A stretch of DNA of 8,101 nt from an uncultured Coriobacteriaceae bacterium (GCA_900544245.1 UQUH01000067.1:1-8101); one strand, 5' to 3'; shown: positions 1 to 6,787, counted from the first letter of the stretch. A program made the numbers and translations. The notes: generated by a model from the letters alone, not told the origin.

Positions 1-2
1 GC

Positions 3-107
3 ATCGAAAGCGGAGAAGCACGGCTTGCGAGCGGACGGGCTTCCTACGAAAGCGGTCTCGCCGAGTACGAGAGCGGTCGGGCCGAATACGAGAGCGAACG
101 TGCACAA
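3..107 (+). repeat. 21-bp coding repeat (five heptads) in the permease coiled coil
   Basis: Five successive 21-nt units starting at 3, 24, 45, 66 and 87 encode IESGEAR, LASGRAS, YESGLAE, YESGRAE and YESERAQ. The units at 45 and 66 are the most alike, sharing tacga(a/g)agcggtc at their 5' ends. The repeat continues an extracellular coiled coil and probably extends upstream of the window. Such repeats can vary in copy number by slippage or recombination. Confidence 0.8.
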
Positions 108-1877
108 GCCCTCCGCGAGCTCGCGGATGCCGAGACGCAGCTCGACGAGGCCCAGGCCGACATCGATGCGATCGAGCTTCCCGATTTCTACGTGCTCGAC
201 CGTAGCAAGAACGTGGGCGCGGCCGGTCACGAGGCCGATGCGAGCCGCATTGACCAGATCGCCCGTGTCTTTCCACTCATCTTCTTCCTCGTCGCCGCAC
301 TCGTCTCGCTTACCACGATGACGCGCATGGTCGATGAGGAGCGCATGCTCATCGGCACGTACAAGGCACTCGGCTATGGGAACGCCCGCATCTGCTCCAA
401 GTACCTCATCTACGCGCTCATCGCCAGCGGCGTGGGAAGCGTCATCGGCATACTCGTGCTCTCGCAGTTCCTGCCGCAGGTCATCATGCAGTCCTACGCC
501 ATCATCTATGCGCTGCCCGTTTCCGTATCGCCCGTTGACGTGCCCATCGCCCTCGTCGCCTTTGGCCTGAGCGTGGGCATCACCCTGTTCGCGACCCTGT
601 TCGCGGCACTCTCCTCGCTGCGGGAACGCCCCGCCTTGCTCATGCTGCCGCGTGCCCCCAAGCCTGGCAAGCGCATTCTGCTCGAGCGCATCGGGCCGCT
701 CTGGCGACGACTATCGTTTTCGGGCAAGGTGACGGCGCGCAACCTCTTCCGCTACAAGCGCCGCTTCTTCATGGCGATCATCGGCATCGCAGGTTGCACG
801 GCACTGCTGCTCACGGGTCTGGGCCTGCGAGATGGCATCAACGACATCATCGAGAAGCAGTTCGGGGAGATACAGCATTTCAACCTCGAGGTGCAGGCAA
901 GCGACGAGCAGAGTCCCGGAGACGCGCGCGTCGTCGAGGACATCCTGGCGAGCTCCGACATCGTGACGGAGACAACGCACGTGGGCGGCGAAAACGCCAT
1001 CATCTCGCGCGTGGGAGCCGACAAGGACATACGCGCCACGATCACCGTGCCAAGCGACCTTGCCGTCTTCGGGGACTTCTACACCTTGCGCGAGCGTGTC
1101 GGACATGAGCCGCTCGTCCTCGATGACGCTGGCGCCGTCATCACCGAAAAGCTCGCGAGCGAACTGGGCGTCGGGGTCGGAGACTCCATCGAGATATACG
1201 ACCAGAGCATGGTCGGCGAGCGCGATGGGGCGGCGCACGAGGTCGTCGTCTCGGGTATCACCGAATACTACACCGGCCAGGGCGTGTTCATGTCACCTGA
1301 GGCCTACGAGGCCGCCATGGGAGAGCCTGCCGCCTTCACCAAGATCATCTGCAAGGCCGAAGCCCCGCTCGAGGAGCGAACGGCGCTTTCGAACGAGCTT
1401 CTCGACGTCGCCGGAGTCGAGGTCGTGAGCTTCTACGACGAGGTCATCGAGACGTATCGCACGATGCTCAGGACCGTCAACGCGGTCGTGTGGGTTCTCA
1501 TCATCGCGGCTGCGTTGCTCGCGTTCGTGGTGCTCTACAACCTCACGAACATAAACATCACCGAGCGCACGCGCGAGATCGCGACGCTCAAGGTGCTCGG
1601 ATTCACACCGCGCGAGACCAATGGCTACATATTCCGCGAGACGATACTGCTGACCATAATCGGCGCGCTCGTCGGTTGCGTGCTCGGCATCGGAATGGAG
1701 AGCTTCGTCGTGGTGACGGCCGAGGTCGACGAGATGATGTTCGGACGTGACATCCACCTCGTGAGCTTCGCGATCGCCTTCGTGCTCACGATCGCGTTCT
1801 CGTTCGTCGTCTCGCTCGCCATGCGCCCCAAGATCAGGGCAATCAACATGGTCGAGAGCCTCAAGTCAGTCGATTAG
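3..1877 (+). CDS. ABC transporter permease, FtsX/MacB type (3' part; 5' end outside the window)
   Basis: This is the C-terminal 624 residues of a large FtsX-type (DUF214) permease. The frame is open from nt 3, so the GTG at 192 is not the real start. Visible residues 1-60 form heptads rich in Glu, Ser, Gly, Ala and Arg, a coiled-coil segment that in this family lies outside the membrane between the first two membrane spans. Hydrophobic spans follow near residues 89-107, 134-156, 180-203, 254-276, 490-513, 546-568 and 585-607. The large polar stretch at about 277-489 is the second extracytoplasmic domain. Cytoplasmic loops carry the typical ERMLIGTYKALGYG and TREIATLKVLGF motifs, the expected contact with the ATPase subunit. 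The protein ends in the usual VESLKSVD tail. Family members export or release lipids, lipoproteins or peptides, but the substrate cannot be told here. The partner ATPase is probably upstream, outside the window. The family is certain, the transport role is not. Confidence 0.93.
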   Translation: MESGEARLASGRASYESGLAEYESGRAEYESERAQALRELADAETQLDEAQADIDAIELPDFYVLDRSKNVGAAGHEADASRIDQIARVFPLIFFLVAALVSLTTMTRMVDEERMLIGTYKALGYGNARICSKYLIYALIASGVGSVIGILVLSQFLPQVIMQSYAIIYALPVSVSPVDVPIALVAFGLSVGITLFATLFAALSSLRERPALLMLPRAPKPGKRILLERIGPLWRRLSFSGKVTARNLFRYKRRFFMAIIGIAGCTALLLTGLGLRDGINDIIEKQFGEIQHFNLEVQASDEQSPGDARVVEDILASSDIVTETTHVGGENAIISRVGADKDIRATITVPSDLAVFGDFYTLRERVGHEPLVLDDAGAVITEKLASELGVGVGDSIEIYDQSMVGERDGAAHEVVVSGITEYYTGQGVFMSPEAYEAAMGEPAAFTKIICKAEAPLEERTALSNELLDVAGVEVVSFYDEVIETYRTMLRTVNAVVWVLIIAAALLAFVVLYNLTNINITERTREIATLKVLGFTPRETNGYIFRETILLTIIGALVGCVLGIGMESFVVVTAEVDEMMFGRDIHLVSFAIAFVLTIAFSFVVSLAMRPKIRAINMVESLKSVD

Positions 1878-1898
1878 AAGGCCGCGCATGCAGGCGGA

Positions 1899-2993
1899 TC
1901 ACATCGGAATCTGGCGCACGACACGCTGGTAACGCGTGGCGCGGGCGGCGCCGACTTTCTCGATCGAATGCTCCTTCTGCATCTTCTGCAGGATGCGCTC
2001 GAGGGTCTTCTGGCTCATCATGGGGTTGGCCTCGAGGATCTCGATCTTGCTCACCGGCTCCTCGATGGACTGGAAGTACTGCCTGATGGTCTTCTCGTTG
2101 CTGCCGCGCACGCTCAGCGCCGAGGTGCGCTCGGTGAGCTCGCCGTAGCATTTGAGGATGACGCCGAGCATGTACTCGACGAAGGGCGTGTAGTCATTGT
2201 CACCGGTCTCCCAGCCCTCGGCACTCGCCTTCATGGTGCCGAAGTACTCGTCCTGGGTCGCCTCGAGCTCCGAGTCGATGGAGACATAACGACCGACGGT
2301 GAAGTCGATCTTGTCGAACATCAGGGATGCGAGCAGGCGCGACATGCGGCCCGTGCCGTCATCGAAGGGGTATATGCAGATGAAGTCGAGCAGGAAGATG
2401 ATGCTCGCGAGCAGTGGACTGTAGACCTTGTCGCGCAGGGCGTTGTTGTAGGCGTTGCAGAGCTCGCGCATCATGGCGGGAACATCGGGGGCGCTCACGA
2501 GATCGGTGCGAATGCCGTGGTACTTGACCGGCCCATCCGACGGCATGAAGCTCGTCTGGCCGTACGAGGCCGCACGCGCGCGGTCGCCGCCGCGCCACTT
2601 TCCGACGCTCTTGACGTCGTCAGCGTAGCGGAACAGGTCGCTATGCAGCTGGAGTATGATGGCCGGCGAGATGCGCAGGGTCGAGTAGCTGTTATCGATC
2701 GTCTCGAGGACGGAGCGGTAGCCGAGCACGGCCTTGTCCGCATCCGAGTTCGCCCTCTCCTTGCCGTCGAGGAGCTCGCGCAGGTGCTTTTCGGTGACCT
2801 TAATGCCCTCGAGGCGGCACGAGGCACCCGCGTCGCGCGTCTTGGCGATCTCGTTGAGCTTCTCGAGCGTGTCGTGACCCGTGACCGATGCGATGGGAAG
2901 GATGCCCTTGCCCTCGTGGATTTGGGTCAGAGTCGCGACGATGCCGGGCGTGAAGAGCTTCTGCAATGTGGAGTCATAATCTAGATCGCGCAT
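1899..2993 (-). CDS. Fic-domain protein with C-terminal winged helix; catalytic His replaced by Tyr
   Basis: Fic proteins transfer AMP or related groups from nucleotides to target proteins. In this 364-residue protein the Fic core spans about residues 80-290. The motif HxFx(D/E)GxGRxxR is present as YPFDDGTGRMSR at residues 208-219, with Tyr208 (codon at 2370-2372) in place of the catalytic His. An N-terminal S-x-x-x-E-G motif (Ser58 to Gly63, Glu62) matches the inhibitory helix of class II Fic proteins. The SEGWETGDNDYTPFVEYMLGV stretch typical of this subfamily is nearly intact, and residues about 298-364 look like a winged helix-turn-helix. The frame stays open to an ATG at 3092, but a strong promoter with predicted start near 3039 lies inside that extension, so the ATG at 2993 is preferred. 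A GAGGG sits 15 nt upstream of it, too far to be ideal. It converges with the permease gene 21 bp away. The family is certain; whether it is active is open. Confidence 0.92.
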   Translation of the reverse strand: MRDLDYDSTLQKLFTPGIVATLTQIHEGKGILPIASVTGHDTLEKLNEIAKTRDAGASCRLEGIKVTEKHLRELLDGKERANSDADKAVLGYRSVLETIDNSYSTLRISPAIILQLHSDLFRYADDVKSVGKWRGGDRARAASYGQTSFMPSDGPVKYHGIRTDLVSAPDVPAMMRELCNAYNNALRDKVYSPLLASIIFLLDFICIYPFDDGTGRMSRLLASLMFDKIDFTVGRYVSIDSELEATQDEYFGTMKASAEGWETGDNDYTPFVEYMLGVILKCYGELTERTSALSVRGSNEKTIRQYFQSIEEPVSKIEILEANPMMSQKTLERILQKMQKEHSIEKVGAARATRYQRVVRQIPM

Positions 2994-3020
2994 ATCATCA
3001 GGCCGTTTCCCTCGAATGAC

Positions 3021-3081
3021 GGACAAATTCGTAAAAACTGACCAGATTATATAGCGCGGACGCATTTTGGACAAATGGACA
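3021..3081. repeat. Three GGACA direct repeats around the Fic promoter (possible operator)
   Basis: GGACAAAT occurs at 3021-3028 and again at 3069-3076, and GGACA recurs at 3077-3081 (plus-strand reading). The second copy overlaps the -35 box and the first lies just downstream of the predicted transcription start, a layout suited to a repressor. The Fic protein's own winged helix would be a candidate binder. Short repeats like these can also be chance. Confidence 0.3.
3046..3074 (-). promoter_or_regulatory. Predicted sigma-70-type promoter of the Fic gene
   Basis: On the minus strand a perfect -10 box TATAAT (3051 to 3046) follows a TTGTCC box (3074 to 3069, 4 of 6 matches to TTGACA) at exactly 17 nt spacing. 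Transcription would start near 3039, giving a leader of about 46 nt to the ATG at 2993. This AT-rich box stands out in otherwise GC-rich DNA. It rules against the longer reading frame from 3092. Confidence 0.65.
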
Positions 3082-3121
3082 TTTTCTCGCATACCCTACT
3101 AGCTCGACTGTCGCGTCCGAG

Positions 3122-3127
3122 TACAAT
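3122..3127 (+). promoter_or_regulatory. Possible -10 box for the three-gene operon
   Basis: TACAAT (5 of 6 matches to TATAAT) lies 39 nt before the first gene of the operon. No good -35 box is found at 16-18 nt spacing, so this is a weak call. It would make the 2994-3165 interval a divergent promoter region. Confidence 0.3.
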
Positions 3128-3165
3128 GGGCAGCATTACGATTTTGAGTTTACGCAAGGGAGATC

Positions 3166-4170
3166 GTGGTGGAACCAACTGGAGACAAGGTGGCGCGTTC
3201 CGATGCGCGTTCGATTGATTCCGGAGCCGACATTGCCCCGATGTCCGGTCAGGATGCGGGCGAAAGGGACTTCTTCGACCCCGAGGAGTACCTCGGGAGC
3301 TTTTCCGCGCTCAGGGACAGCATGGCGCAGGGGCGTGACCTCAAGAAGAAGCGCAAGGCGCTCGACGAATACAAGAAGACGCTCGACACGCTCAGGAAGG
3401 CATACGAGGATCGCGTGAACATAGCGCGCAACTACGACGCCATGATCACCGACCAGGAGCACATCATCGCGGCGACGAACGCGGACATCAAGCGCGCGAC
3501 GCGCGCCCGCGAGGATATCGAGAGAAGGATCGCCGATGCCAACGAGGAGCTTGCCGAGCTCAAACGCAGACAGGCCAGGGAGCGCAAGCCCCTCGAGGAG
3601 GAGCTCGACTACCGAAACGCGGAGCTCGCCTCCGTCAAGGACGAGCTCAAGCAGGTGAAGGCCCAGCGCGATTCGCTCGACCTCTTCGACGGCGATTCGC
3701 CTGCGGCGGCCCGCACCGAGGCCGTCCACGATGCGGTGGTCGATAAGGTCAACGACAAGCTCGAAGGCGCCAAAGCGGCGCAGCGCAGCGCCCAGAAGGC
3801 ACTTGACGCGCGCGAGAAGGAGGAACGCTCCCGCCAGAAGCGCGCCCTCGAGGGAATCAAGCATCTCAACGGCGAAAAGGACAAGGCCGACAAGCGCATC
3901 GAGGAGCTCGAGAGGCATCTCGCAAGCGCACGCGAGCGCGTGGCGTTTTGCGAGCATGTCATCGCGCATCCCGAGGAGACGCGCACCATGGCCGCGCGCA
4001 TCGCCGAAAACGAGCAGACGGCCGCCACGATGGAGTCGCAGATCGGTGCGCTCGAGTCCCGGCACGCCGTGAGCAAGGCGGCATCGGGCAAGGCGCGTGC
4101 CGTTGTCATCGTCGCTGCGGTGGCCTTTCTCGTGTTCATCATCTTCCTCGTCGTCATTTCGAATCGTTAG
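3166..4170 (+). CDS. Tail-anchored coiled-coil membrane protein
   Basis: I do not recognise a named family. The 334-residue product has a polar N-terminal 40 residues, two long charged heptad-rich helices (about 50-170 and 195-300) separated by an acidic, Ala/Pro-containing break near 171-190, and one hydrophobic span at about 311-331. Only three residues (SNR) follow the span. Basic residues just before it predict that the coiled coil is cytoplasmic and the protein is anchored by its C-terminus. It has no signal peptide and no visible enzyme motif; the single Cys is at 262. The start is GTG; the Shine-Dalgarno AAGGGAG at 3156-3162 leaves 3 nt to the GTG at 3166 and 6 nt to the GTG at 3169, so either may be used. 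It is the first gene of an operon, with the next start 9 nt after its stop. A scaffold or membrane-tethering role is possible but is inference only. Confidence 0.85.
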   Translation: MVEPTGDKVARSDARSIDSGADIAPMSGQDAGERDFFDPEEYLGSFSALRDSMAQGRDLKKKRKALDEYKKTLDTLRKAYEDRVNIARNYDAMITDQEHIIAATNADIKRATRAREDIERRIADANEELAELKRRQARERKPLEEELDYRNAELASVKDELKQVKAQRDSLDLFDGDSPAAARTEAVHDAVVDKVNDKLEGAKAAQRSAQKALDAREKEERSRQKRALEGIKHLNGEKDKADKRIEELERHLASARERVAFCEHVIAHPEETRTMAARIAENEQTAATMESQIGALESRHAVSKAASGKARAVVIVAAVAFLVFIIFLVVISNR

Positions 4171-4173
4171 GAG
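4169..4173 (+). promoter_or_regulatory. Ribosome binding site of the cysteine hydrolase gene
   Basis: AGGAG overlaps the TAG stop of the coiled-coil gene and lies 6 nt before the ATG at 4180. This ties translation of the two genes together. Confidence 0.8.
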
Positions 4174-4179
4174 CAAACC

Positions 4180-4776
4180 ATGGCCTACCTACCCGTCGCT
4201 CAGGACACCCCCTGGCAAAAATCAGATGAGATCGACCTGTCCAGGAGCGCGGTGCTCGTCGTCGACGTCCTCGGCGGATCGAACGAAGTGCTGCCGGTCC
4301 TCGCGGACATGGTCGCCAACAGCGTCGCGATCGTGGAGGCGGCGCGCGCTGCGGGCGTACCGGTCATCTTTGCCGATGACGCCCACGTTCCGGGACTTGA
4401 CCGCGAACTCGAGCTCTGGGGTGACCATGGCATAGCCGGCACCGAGGATGCGAAGCCCGCGGCCGCCTTCGAGGTGGGCGAGGGCGATTACGTCATCCCC
4501 AAGCGCCGCTACGACGCGTTCTTCCAGACCGATCTGGACCTGACGTTACGAGAGCTCGGCGTCGACACGCTCATCGTCGTGGGCGCCGATACCAACATAT
4601 GCGTGCTCCAGACACTTGCGGGGGCGTACTTCCGCGCCTACAAGACGATCGTCGCGGCCGATGCCACGGCCACGTTCCTCATCGGCACGCAGGAATACGG
4701 TCTCGAGTACTTCTCGCGCTGCTACGACTCGCGCGTGGTCGACACGGCGCGCGTGCTCTCGTACCTCGCCGCGTAA
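4180..4776 (+). CDS. Isochorismatase-family cysteine hydrolase (nicotinamidase-like amidase)
   Basis: The 198-residue length fits the isochorismatase-like superfamily, cytoplasmic enzymes that hydrolyse amides such as nicotinamide, or isochorismate. The Asp-Lys-Cys triad is visible: Asp29 in VVDV, Lys108 in VIPKRRYDAF and Cys141 in GADTNICV, which also holds the usual cis-peptide turn. DDAHVPGLDRELELWGDHG (residues 66-84) resembles the metal site of nicotinamidases (Asp67, His69, His83), followed by a GTEDA stretch matching the common GTxGA. These features favour a metal-dependent amidase over an isochorismatase, but the substrate cannot be fixed. It is the middle gene of a three-gene operon with two short gaps, next to another amide hydrolase. 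Nicotinamidase in NAD salvage is one option; a role in breaking down a specific amide with its neighbour is another. Confidence 0.92.
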   Translation: MAYLPVAQDTPWQKSDEIDLSRSAVLVVDVLGGSNEVLPVLADMVANSVAIVEAARAAGVPVIFADDAHVPGLDRELELWGDHGIAGTEDAKPAAAFEVGEGDYVIPKRRYDAFFQTDLDLTLRELGVDTLIVVGADTNICVLQTLAGAYFRAYKTIVAADATATFLIGTQEYGLEYFSRCYDSRVVDTARVLSYLAA

Positions 4777-4778
4777 GT

Positions 4779-4785
4779 GGAGGAG
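4779..4785 (+). promoter_or_regulatory. Ribosome binding site that sets the C26 gene start
   Basis: GGAGGAG lies 6 nt before the GTG at 4792. The in-frame GTG at 4777, directly after the preceding stop, overlaps this site and has none of its own, so 4792 is taken as the start. Confidence 0.8.
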
Positions 4786-4791
4786 TTCGAC

Positions 4792-5592
4792 GTGCGGGGT
4801 CAGGGCGTGCTTCCGATCATCGGCATCGTGCCCACGCAGATGCCCGAAGACCATATCTTCCGCGTGAACGACCACTACATCAACTCCATCGTGCTCTCGG
4901 GTGGCGTGCCGCTCATCTTTCCGCTCTCGCAGGACCGCCGCGTCTTCGAGCGATTGCTGCCCATCGTCGACGGATTCGTGCTCACGGGCGGTCAGGACGT
5001 CGACCCGGAGCGCTATGGTGTGTCACCTGGCGCGGATGCCTATGACAAGCTCGGCGAGATAACGCCCCTGCGCGATGCGGTCGAGAGCCTCATCCTGGAC
5101 TTCGCGCATCGATTCGACGTTCCCACGCTCGGCATCTGCCGTGGCATGCAGACGATGAACGTGCATTACGGCGGCACGCTCTACATGGACCTTCCCGCGC
5201 AGTTCGATGGCGTCGACAGTCTGACGCGCAAGCCCATCGCCCATTGGCAGACCGACGAGCCGACCGAGGCGGCCCATTACATCGACGTGAAGCGCGGGTC
5301 ACGACTGCATGACATCCTGGGCGCCGATTCGTCGGCGGCGAATTCCTTTCATCATCAGGGCGTGCGCGTGGTTGCCGACGGGTTCGTGCCCGTCGCCTAC
5401 GCTTCTGATGGGCTCATCGAGGCAATCGAGGCGCGCAACAAGACGTTCATGCTCGGCGTACAGTGGCACCCCGAGTTCTTCCTCGGCGAAAAGCACATGG
5501 GAAACCTCTTCAACGCGCTCGTGGAGGAGGCGTCGACCGCGCGTTCGAGCGGTCGCCTGGATGCGAGCGTCGAACGGGTTTTCTTTGGCTAG
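4792..5592 (+). CDS. Peptidase C26 family hydrolase (gamma-glutamyl-GABA hydrolase type, PuuD-like)
   Basis: The 266-residue protein is a class I glutamine-amidotransferase-like hydrolase. It carries GICRGMQ with nucleophile Cys116, and VQWHPEFF with catalytic His226 and Glu228. LTGGQDVDPERYG (residues 65-77) and NSFHHQG (184-190) are signatures of the PuuD/C26 branch, which hydrolyses gamma-glutamyl amide bonds, classically gamma-glutamyl-GABA in putrescine breakdown. No puuA/B/C homologue is in the window, so the actual gamma-glutamyl substrate is unknown and I give no gene symbol. The start is the GTG at 4792 because of the well-placed GGAGGAG. It is the last gene of the operon and converges with the next gene, with only 3 bp between the stop codons. 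The final 20 or so residues (from about ASTARSSG) are a low-complexity tail beyond the usual fold. The family is near certain. Confidence 0.94.
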   Translation: MRGQGVLPIIGIVPTQMPEDHIFRVNDHYINSIVLSGGVPLIFPLSQDRRVFERLLPIVDGFVLTGGQDVDPERYGVSPGADAYDKLGEITPLRDAVESLILDFAHRFDVPTLGICRGMQTMNVHYGGTLYMDLPAQFDGVDSLTRKPIAHWQTDEPTEAAHYIDVKRGSRLHDILGADSSAANSFHHQGVRVVADGFVPVAYASDGLIEAIEARNKTFMLGVQWHPEFFLGEKHMGNLFNALVEEASTARSSGRLDASVERVFFG

Positions 5593-5595
5593 GGT

Positions 5596-6633
5596 CTAGA
5601 TTTCGTGCTTGTCGTAGGCGACGAGGGCGTCTATGACCTCAGGCCTCAGGCGCCAGACGTAATCACCCATGTGTCCGGCATCCGCGTTCGCGTTGCGTCC
5701 GACAAACAGGATCGGCCACCACGAGCCCTTGAAGTTGCCTCGCCCCGTCTTGCGCGCGACGTTGCGTGCGTAGGTGCGTAGCAGGCTGCTGTAGTATTCG
5801 CGATCGTGCAAGAACCGATCGGCGAGCTTGTTGGGAGTGCTTTCGTCGCCGCTTTCATGGATGTACTTGAGCACCATGAGAACCTCGGGCGTGGTGAGTT
5901 CCTCGTCCTGCAAAATCGTAACCCATTGGTGGATGCTCATGTCCGGGTCGTAATCATGCAGGTCGGGCCACCAGGAGGAGTCGTCGGCGGCCTTGTAGGA
6001 GCGTGCCGCGATTTCGTAGAAGGGCTCGTCGCACACGGCGCTGACCTCCTTGAGGAGGCGCATGTAGCGTGCGCCGCGCATCATGATGGGCGTGTTGATG
6101 CCAAACTGGGCGTGCAGGTACTCGCGGCTCTTCTCGCCGAACGGAAGGAAGGCGTTGGGACGCATCCAGTACAACGTGCGCGTGAGACGGGCCTTGGTGA
6201 TGCCCTCCTGCTTGTGCACGATGTCGAAGAGCTCGCAGAAGCGATCGTGCGTCTCCTCGGCATGGTTCGGTTGGTCGGCGAGCTCGAGGGCGACCTCGAA
6301 GAGATGCCAGCAGTCGTCGACGCCCTGGTCGGAGTCGTCGAAGTACTGCCAGTGCTCCTGGTTGGAGCAGGGAATGCCGACGAAGTCGCGGGGAAGCGGT
6401 GCGTCGACGCCGAAGCGCTGCATGATGGTCTCGATTGCGCTGATACGGTCGATTTCGATCATGGAGCGGTTGAATGCGGTGAAGAAGGTGAACGGGTCGA
6501 TGTTGGCGCGTTCGTCGTCGCCGGTTATCTCGGCGAACACGCTCAGGACCTCGCCTCGGTTGTACTTGCGCGCGAGCAGCGCGTCCGCGATCGCCTCGTA
6601 TGCGGGAATCCAGGTGAAAACTTCTTGTGACAC
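5596..6633 (-). CDS. McrB-N-like protein without an AAA+ motor
   Basis: The 345-residue product resembles the region in front of the AAA+ domain in McrB-like restriction ATPases. This is recognition by pattern, not a database hit. Typical elements are an opening TWIPAYEAIADALLARKYNR (residues 7-26), IDPFTFFTAFNR (45-56), DDCWHLFEVALELAD (106-120) and LYWMRPNAFLPF (154-165). A second module at about 250-345 includes YYSSLLRTYAR (280-290), WWPILFVGRNA (305-315) and DYVWRLRPEV (324-333). No Walker A, Walker B or sensor motif follows; the protein simply ends. The start is the GTG at 6633, with AAAGGA (6647 to 6642 on the minus strand) 8 nt upstream. No partner McrC or AAA+ gene is in the window. 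It could be a stand-alone DNA-recognition protein or a remnant of a split system. The gene is certain; the family call is moderate. Confidence 0.7.
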   Translation of the reverse strand: MSQEVFTWIPAYEAIADALLARKYNRGEVLSVFAEITGDDERANIDPFTFFTAFNRSMIEIDRISAIETIMQRFGVDAPLPRDFVGIPCSNQEHWQYFDDSDQGVDDCWHLFEVALELADQPNHAEETHDRFCELFDIVHKQEGITKARLTRTLYWMRPNAFLPFGEKSREYLHAQFGINTPIMMRGARYMRLLKEVSAVCDEPFYEIAARSYKAADDSSWWPDLHDYDPDMSIHQWVTILQDEELTTPEVLMVLKYIHESGDESTPNKLADRFLHDREYYSSLLRTYARNVARKTGRGNFKGSWWPILFVGRNANADAGHMGDYVWRLRPEVIDALVAYDKHEI

Positions 6634-6641
6634 GGTTCACG

Positions 6642-6647
6642 TCCTTT
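6642..6647 (-). promoter_or_regulatory. Ribosome binding site of the McrB-N-like gene
   Basis: On the minus strand AAAGGA is followed after 8 nt by the GTG at 6633. It decides the GTG start, since no ATG lies nearby in frame. Confidence 0.65.
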
Positions 6648-6661
6648 GCAATGCCAAGCGA

Positions 6662-6688
6662 TGGTAAAATCTAAACATAAATTTTATC
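6662..6688. promoter_or_regulatory. AT-rich inverted repeat and possible extended -10 in a divergent intergenic region
   Basis: GGTAAAAT (6663-6670) and ATTTTATC (6681-6688) form an imperfect inverted repeat (7 of 8 pairs, 10-nt centre). The left arm overlaps TGGTAAAAT (6662-6670), which reads as an extended -10 box (TGn plus TAAAAT) facing right toward the gene at 6788. No clear -35 box is seen. It lies between two divergent genes, where an operator would be expected. Both readings are weak. Confidence 0.35.
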
Positions 6689-6776
6689 TCGAACCTGGGT
6701 ATGCGCATAGGAGCAATTACCTGGCTGGTATGAAGTGGCAGCCTCGACGAACAAATGGCTTCACGACGATGAATGC

Positions 6777-6781
6777 GGAGG
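6777..6781 (+). promoter_or_regulatory. Ribosome binding site that sets the GIY-YIG-like gene start
   Basis: GGAGG lies 6 nt before the ATG at 6788. The in-frame ATG at 6773 would place this site inside the gene, so it is not the preferred start. Confidence 0.8.
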
Positions 6782-6787
6782 AAGATC

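Noticed and set aside
711..1757. Minus-strand frames opposite the permease gene
   Set aside because: They overlap a clear FtsX-type permease and show Arg/Asp/His-rich antisense composition.
1878..1898. Possible terminator hairpin between the convergent permease and Fic genes (CCGC 1882-1885 with GCGG 1894-1897)
   Set aside because: The stem is only 4 bp with an 8-nt loop, no T-tract follows on either strand, and the right arm reaches the edge of the Fic stop codon.
1968..2984. Long plus-strand reading frame (338 codons) opposite the Fic gene
   Set aside because: It mirrors the Fic gene, is rich in Leu/Val/Asp/Arg runs typical of antisense frames in GC-rich DNA, and has no family resemblance.
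2994..3092. N-terminal extension of the Fic protein to an ATG at 3092
   Set aside because: The extension contains a TATAAT promoter with a predicted transcription start near 3039 and has no usable ribosome binding site; the shorter form starts where family members usually do.
3136..4176. Long minus-strand reading frame (346 codons) opposite the coiled-coil gene
   Set aside because: The Leu/Val/Arg-rich product is what antisense of a Glu/Lys/Ala coiled coil gives. The sense frame has a good ribosome binding site and a coherent domain layout.
5806..6630. Plus-strand reading frame (274 codons) opposite the McrB-N-like gene
   Set aside because: It is a shadow: a biased Val/Gly/Glu/Ala composition and no motif, while the minus-strand frame shows conserved-looking blocks and a ribosome binding site.
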